A stretch of DNA of 7,670 nucleotides from Candidatus Omnitrophota bacterium (lineage in GTDB: Bacteria > Omnitrophota > Gorgyraeia > Gygaellales > Profunditerraquicolaceae): contig JAGOIJ010000074.1 of NCBI GenBank assembly GCA_017995695.1, forward strand, positions 1-7,670. Reading direction: 5' to 3'. The first letter of the stretch is position 1; every line of letters begins with the position of its first letter. Positions 6,101-7,670 of the stretch are shown piece after piece. The notes below the pieces were generated by a model, which saw only the letters and a list, made by a program, of their open reading frames with translations, was not told the origin of the DNA and made no database searches. Both the position numbers and the translations under genes were made by a program.

Positions 6101-7670
6101 GGCGGAAACGGGAAACAGCAGGATGAAGTTTATGCTCGGAGCGCAGAAAATCATTGATAAAAAACGTGGTGAACTCCTGGAAACTAAGCATTGCCTTGCC
6201 TACTAGTTCCTCAAGCTGATCATACATAACATCGCTTCTCCTGCTCAGCACCATGTGTATCGCTTCACGCACCAATTCTGTGTCTGAATGGATATTCTCT
6301 AAAACAACCCCCAGCTTTCTCTCGGGGTGGAAACGCAACACGTCCTCGTAATGTATGGCTCGCTGGCGCCTCCTTGCTTCTGCGCTAAGCGTCTTAAGAC
6401 GGGAGAAATTTTCCCGCAGATAACTGATGCCGATGATACGCTGGCGCCAATGCTCAAAGTTACCCGGCGTTCCAGGAATAGGATTCTTCAGCATCCCCTT
6501 AACATCCTGACACAAAGGCCACGCAACCAGGTATTGATTATGATCGCGATCAACAAGCAAGGTATTCGCATGAGCCGGTTTAATCCCGTAAACTAAATCT
6601 GCCTCTTCTTCTTCGGGGAGGAATCCGTACACCATGGCACAGCAGCGGCGCTCTTCAGTGGTGCGCTCAACCAATGCCGGAAGTAAAAGATTTTTTCCTT
6701 CAGAGGGAGAGAAAATAGATTCTTCAATATACCAGTTCGGTACAAATTCGACCCCTGCTAATCCATCCTTAGCAGAGGGGATACCGATAAAAATCTGCGT
6801 ATTATCAGGCACGCGTATATGCGTGTTGGATAATTTTACCTTCGGCCCGATGCGCAAACACGCGTTCTCTCCGATTTCTGCGGTGACATTATAAGCAAAC
6901 ACATGTTCAGGATCGGTAAACTCAACTTTTTCTTCAGGGAAATGAGAATCAATAAGCTGACGGTCGATGCCGGGCAAGCCAAAATATCTTCTGCCGCCAT
7001 CGTCGAAGGCGACAAAATCCGCTGCGGCAATATAGGAGCGGGGATTGCCCACATCAAACCAAAAGCCGCTTATTTCGCCCGGCCGGGCGCATTCGGCAAT
7101 GCCTAAATCAGCTACATAAAACTTCAAGCCTGTTTCAGGATTATGCAAATCATGCACAATCTGCCACAGCTGAATACGATCTTCGGGTTCGGTAATACTA
7201 TCCCAGCTTGCCGGAAGCAATACCTGTTGCTTCCCCTTTAACGATTTAATAGCGTTTTCGTTCTCTGTTTTATGTTGCGCTTCCAGAGATTTAATCTGCG
7301 CTAAGAATCCGTTTGCCTGCTCGATCATTTCAAGATTAACGAACGCGCCTTCCCCTAATGTCGCGAATAAACCAAAAGGATATTTTTCGCGCAACATTCT
7401 TGTGTCATGGGTCCTTTCATTGCTTGCGCACGGAACGCTTAACGCCTCAAATATCCGGCGCAAGGCATGGTTCTTAAAAGCGATCAGGAAGGCATTACGA
7501 ATAACCAATCCGGAACCATTAAGCGCCAGATCAAGCACCTGATTAAAATTGCCTTTTTCTTTAAACCCTCTCAATCTACCATCCGGGCCTGCGGCAATCA
7601 AACCCAGGTCGGTTAATTTATTATCAGTTATATGGGCAGCGGTTTCGATAAATCCTTCATTCGCCACCCT
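1..7670 (-). CDS. Interior of a giant multidomain protein (at least 2,556 residues), both ends outside the window
   Basis: The reverse complement read from base 7670 is open through base 3: 2,556 codons without a stop, with two bases left over. Neither the start nor the stop lies in the window. Family motifs occur in order in this one frame: W-F-D-V-G-N-P of sugar nucleotidyltransferases (res 204-210), a GNAT motif-A region (757-795), glycogen synthase motifs (927-1383), NagB motifs (1800-2085) and the AGCS symporter signature (2537-2556). No in-frame stop, frameshift or ribosome-binding-site/start pair separates them, so the simplest reading is one polypeptide. Six S-S-P tags lie between modules. 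Fusions of this size and mixture are known from giant proteins of Candidatus Omnitrophota, so that lineage is my best guess. I infer a modular enzyme or polyprotein centred on sugar activation and glucan chemistry. It could also be a series of ancient gene fusions with partly inactive domains. No antisense gene is supported. Confidence 0.95.
117..440 (-). other. GNAT-like stub preceding the symporter segment (possible domain chimera)
   Basis: Residues 2411-2518, starting right after the sixth S-S-P tag. The first half (L-L-G-G-S-S-I-V-L-F-G, then helices around 2445-2475) is unassigned. The second half, K-V-V-F-V-V-H (2482-2488), W-G-F-A-Y-G-Y (2495-2501), then L-Y-F-Q-L-A-V-A-K-E (2508-2517), has the spacing of the central GNAT strands leading to a V-x-P-E-x-x-G-x-G loop. 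At that point the sequence continues as an AGCS symporter instead of a GNAT helix. AGCS proteins normally have a hydrophobic first membrane helix about 30-60 residues before this place, and no such helix is seen here. The alternative is that 2500-2520 is simply a diverged AGCS N-terminal loop. The GNAT resemblance is weak and offered as inference. Confidence 0.35.
441..458 (-). repeat. Interdomain tag 6 (A-S-A-S-S-P)
   Basis: Residues 2405-2410, the same hexapeptide as tag 3 with the same 12-base core gcctcaagccct. It opens the segment that ends in the symporter. Confidence 0.75.
507..518 (-). repeat. Interdomain tag 5 (G-S-S-P)
   Basis: Residues 2385-2388, P-G-S-S-P-A, encoded gga tcc agc cct. 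It ends the second unassigned helical module and lies only 22 residues before tag 6, so the two may bracket a short linker peptide. Confidence 0.65.
516..1130 (-). other. Unassigned helical module between S-S-P tags 4 and 5
   Basis: Residues 2181-2385, about 205 residues. No family is recognised. It looks almost entirely alpha-helical: a Met/Leu-rich first helix (I-D-M-Q-R-A-M-L-M-A-D-L-L), a helix with L-R-G-L-E-Q-Q-A-E-E-L, a linker containing R-V-P-V-S-Y, then paired helices (R-R-L-L-I-E-I-L-R-N-V-I-L) and a closing stretch rich in Leu, Gln and Arg (L-Q-Q-R-L-L-Q-S-A-L-L-L-I-K). No membrane segment, metal site or catalytic motif stands out. It is nearly the same length as the other unassigned module (204 residues), but I see no shared motif by eye. 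Its position after the NagB-like segment makes it a candidate scaffold, a docking helix bundle or an uncharacterised domain. Confidence 0.5.
1131..1142 (-). repeat. Interdomain tag 4 (A-S-S-P)
   Basis: Residues 2177-2180, G-A-S-S-P-G, encoded gcc tca agc ccc. It shares the 11-base core gcctcaagccc with tags 3 and 6. It closes the NagB-like segment. Confidence 0.75.
1326..2348 (-). other. Domain: NagB-like glucosamine-6-phosphate deaminase/isomerase family
   Basis: Residues about 1775-2115 within the 481-residue segment between tags 3 and 4. NagB converts glucosamine 6-phosphate to fructose 6-phosphate and ammonia; relatives are 6-phosphogluconolactonases. Landmarks: H-L-A-T-G-G-T-T-E-G (1798-1807), the phosphate-binding G-x-T loop; W-D-D-Y (1837-1840), matching the D-E-Y that holds the catalytic Asp; G-V-G-S-D-L-G-H-W-G-F-N-N (1927-1939), matching G-I-G-x-D-G-H-I-x-F-N-E; and a C-terminal block with T-Q-G-T-G (about 2058-2062), an R-H-K-S-F-S-I motif and S-A-S-Q-Y-A-N-H. 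Differences: one extra residue inside D-G-H, the Glu after F-N is Asn (nearest Glu two residues on), and roughly 100 residues are inserted between the G-H-W-G-F-N block and T-Q-G-T-G. About 75 residues before and 60 after the domain are unassigned. Activity is uncertain but the family is well supported. Confidence 0.75.
2583..2600 (-). repeat. Interdomain tag 3 (A-S-A-S-S-P)
   Basis: Residues 1691-1696. It has the same hexapeptide as tag 6, with 16 of 18 bases identical and a shared 12-base core gcctcaagccct. It separates an unassigned helical module from the NagB-like segment. Confidence 0.75.
2592..3203 (-). other. Unassigned helical module between S-S-P tags 2 and 3
   Basis: Residues 1490-1693, 204 residues bounded on both sides by S-S-P tags. 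I do not recognise a family. It opens with a helix (D-F-Y-Q-Q-L-A-G), continues with helical stretches rich in Val, Gln and Arg, then a strand (L-D-I-F-E-I-I-I-P), then a strongly hydrophobic helix or strand (about 1595-1610, V-L-A-L-A-M-I-L-I-V-V) that is too short and too flanked by charge to call a membrane segment. After that comes S-H-E-H-S, then E-W-M-I-V-E-G-A-D-A-L and a later I-V-S-G-N-H-D-E. The histidine and acidic residues could suggest a small alpha/beta domain, but no catalytic signature is clear. Because it follows the GT5 domain and precedes the NagB-like domain, it could be an independent released product if the tags are processed, or a spacer domain. Confidence 0.5.
3204..3215 (-). 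repeat. Interdomain tag 2 (S-S-S-P)
   Basis: Residues 1486-1489, encoded tcc tcc agc cct. It lies just after the terminal helix of the GT5 domain, so it marks that domain's end closely. Confidence 0.7.
3219..4919 (-). other. Domain: glycogen/starch synthase-like glycosyltransferase (GT5 type, GT-B fold)
   Basis: Residues about 918-1484, comparable to a whole bacterial GlgA (roughly 480-500 residues) plus small insertions. GT5 enzymes add glucose from an ADP- or UDP-glucose donor to an alpha-1,4-glucan. Visible landmarks in order: V-A-G-K-G-G-G (924-930), corresponding to the donor-binding K-x-G-G loop, with K927; D-L-P-W-A-L (936-941); H-F-N-D-W-Q (1056-1061); T-H-N-L-E-Y-Q-G around H1091; H-A-D-K-I-V-F-V-S, the usual A-D-x-x-x-x-V-S element; G-L-D-G-V-L; Y-N-G-I-R (1216-1220); T-R-I-V-K-Q-K-G (1276-1283), keeping the Arg and Lys that contact donor phosphates; D-E-P-G-G (1374-1378); and a terminal W-E-P-R-I-E-E-Y helix. 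E1375 and E1383 form an E-x7-E pair. The family's N-G-I-D is N-G-I-R here and E-P-C-G is E-P-G-G. The fold call is firm, while activity and donor are uncertain. An S-S-S-P tag follows almost directly. Confidence 0.85.
5196..5558 (-). other. Domain: GNAT-like N-acetyltransferase
   Basis: Residues about 705-825. GNAT enzymes transfer an acyl group from acetyl-CoA to an amine. The order fits the fold: a strand-turn-strand with D-D-Q-G-K-L-V-G-Y-L (727-736), then motif A with a hydrophobic strand L-Y-L-L-S-V-A (755-761), the CoA-pyrophosphate loop V-R-K-G-L-A (767-772), and an amphipathic helix to K-G-F (786-788), followed by the strand V-T-L-T-I (791-795). The loop keeps the Gly and Ala of the Q/R-x-x-G-x-G/A consensus but has Val at the first position. 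The last part (W-R-R-G-I-W-H through about 812) corresponds to the usual region before the final strands but lacks a clear Y-x-K-x-G-F ending. It begins about 45 residues after the first S-S-P tag and precedes the glucan synthase-like domain, with about 90 residues between them. The substrate is unknown. Confidence 0.65.
5688..5699 (-). repeat. Interdomain tag 1 (A-S-S-P)
   Basis: Residues 658-661, E-A-S-S-P-A, encoded gct tca agt ccg. It separates the unassigned region following the nucleotidyltransferase-like domain from the GNAT-like segment. The codons differ from the other copies at third positions. Confidence 0.7.
5697..6776 (-). other. Unassigned region between nucleotidyltransferase-like domain and first S-S-P tag
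   Basis: Residues 299-658, about 360 residues in the same frame, which I do not recognise with confidence. The first part has an acidic run (L-P-E-E-E-E near 350), then V-Y-G-I-K-P and a W-P-L element, then a basic helical stretch rich in Arg (about 410-440). Fucokinase/fucose-pyrophosphorylase proteins also carry a Y-G-I element after their nucleotidyltransferase part, but the match is too weak to call. The second part (about 500-650) predicts as alternating helix and strand: an amphipathic helix holding S-A-Y-S-A-Y, a hydrophobic strand (Y-F-V-I-A-G-L-P), and a final strand-rich stretch ending in a helix before the tag. No signal peptide, membrane helix or catalytic motif is evident. It may be the accessory C-terminal part of the preceding domain or one or two uncharacterised domains. 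Confidence 0.5.
6074..6091. repeat. Tandem 9-bp duplication (tataggcgc twice)
   Basis: Two exact adjacent copies of a 9-base unit. On the coding strand this gives S-A-Y-S-A-Y (residues 527-532), an in-frame duplication of three residues inside a predicted helix. It probably arose by replication slippage and is not known to have a function. Confidence 0.8.
6777..7670 (-). other. Domain: C-terminal half of a sugar-1-phosphate nucleotidyltransferase plus beta-helix-like tail
   Basis: Residues 1-298. Enzymes of this family transfer a nucleotide to a sugar 1-phosphate, making NDP-sugar donors. The segment begins inside the fold, so the N-terminal G-x-G-x-R nucleotide-binding loop would lie beyond base 7670. 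What is visible is F-K-E-K (36-39), matching the family's F-x-E-K-P strand, followed by an N-A-F strand (about 58-60) and then W-F-D-V-G-N-P-R-S-Y (204-213), the usual W-x-D-x-G-T-P-x-x-Y element near the end of the catalytic domain. Residues 262-297 have the I-G-x-N-A and I-R-V-P-D rhythm of short hexapeptide or beta-helix repeats, as in GlmU-like or mannose-1-phosphate guanylyltransferase-like proteins. About 130 residues between the F-K-E-K and W-F-D-V-G elements, including a charged stretch near 120-150, are hard to align. A link to fucose/UDP-sugar pyrophosphorylases is possible. The exact sugar and nucleotide cannot be named. Confidence 0.6.

Noticed and set aside
6363..6380. A perfect aggagg on the coding strand that could mark an internal ribosome binding site
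   Set aside because: No ATG, GTG or TTG in the long frame follows at 5-10 bases, and the bases encode ordinary residues (A-R-R-R) in the continuous frame.
1..7670. Operon of several separate genes with lost stop codons due to sequencing error
   Set aside because: Each junction would need a missing stop, start and ribosome binding site with the frame kept at every one of several junctions. Domains are separated by long coding linkers with recurring tags, which is more consistent with one designed frame. It remains testable with reads.
1..7670. CRISPR arrays, tRNA or rRNA genes, insertion sequences
   Set aside because: No regularly spaced direct repeats, cloverleaf-like sequence, ribosomal RNA signatures or transposase motifs were seen, and the window is filled by coding sequence.

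Overview
The whole 7,670-base window is the interior of one gene on the minus strand. Reading the reverse complement from base 7670 down to base 3 gives 2,556 consecutive sense codons with no stop, no start of translation and no intergenic gap. Both ends run off the window, so an ORF caller that requires a start and a stop would miss it. Recognisable protein families follow one another in this single frame, which shows that the frame is real and that the short ORFs in other frames, including all plus-strand ones, are shadows. Residue numbers below count from base 7670 (residue 1) to base 3 (residue 2556).

Order in the protein (high to low coordinates): (1) the C-terminal half of a sugar-1-phosphate nucleotidyltransferase with a short beta-helix-like tail (res 1-298); (2) an unassigned stretch (299-658); (3) a GNAT acetyltransferase-like domain (about 705-825); (4) a full-length but divergent GT5 glycogen/starch synthase-like domain (about 918-1484); (5) an unassigned, mostly helical module (1490-1693); (6) a NagB-like glucosamine-6-phosphate deaminase/isomerase domain with a long insertion (about 1775-2115); (7) a second unassigned helical module (2181-2385); (8) a short GNAT-like stub running straight into (9) the signature region of an AGCS-family sodium:alanine symporter, cut by the window edge.

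The most striking pattern is a small serine-serine-proline tag (typically A-S-S-P) that occurs six times. Every copy lies between modules and none lies inside a recognisable fold. Several copies also share their codons (an identical 12-base core in two copies, 11 bases in three). The tags cut the chain into segments that look like separate enzymes, so the working hypothesis is a giant polyprotein or modular mega-enzyme whose parts are marked by a recurring linker or processing site.

The organism is a bacterium with roughly balanced base composition. A chain of thousands of residues fusing unrelated metabolic enzymes and a transporter recalls the giant proteins known from Candidatus Omnitrophota (PVC-related, ultra-small bacteria). 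That assignment is inference and no marker gene here confirms it. Common themes are activated-sugar synthesis, glucan polymerisation, amino-sugar phosphate chemistry and amino-acid uptake, but several catalytic positions are altered, so activity cannot be assumed.
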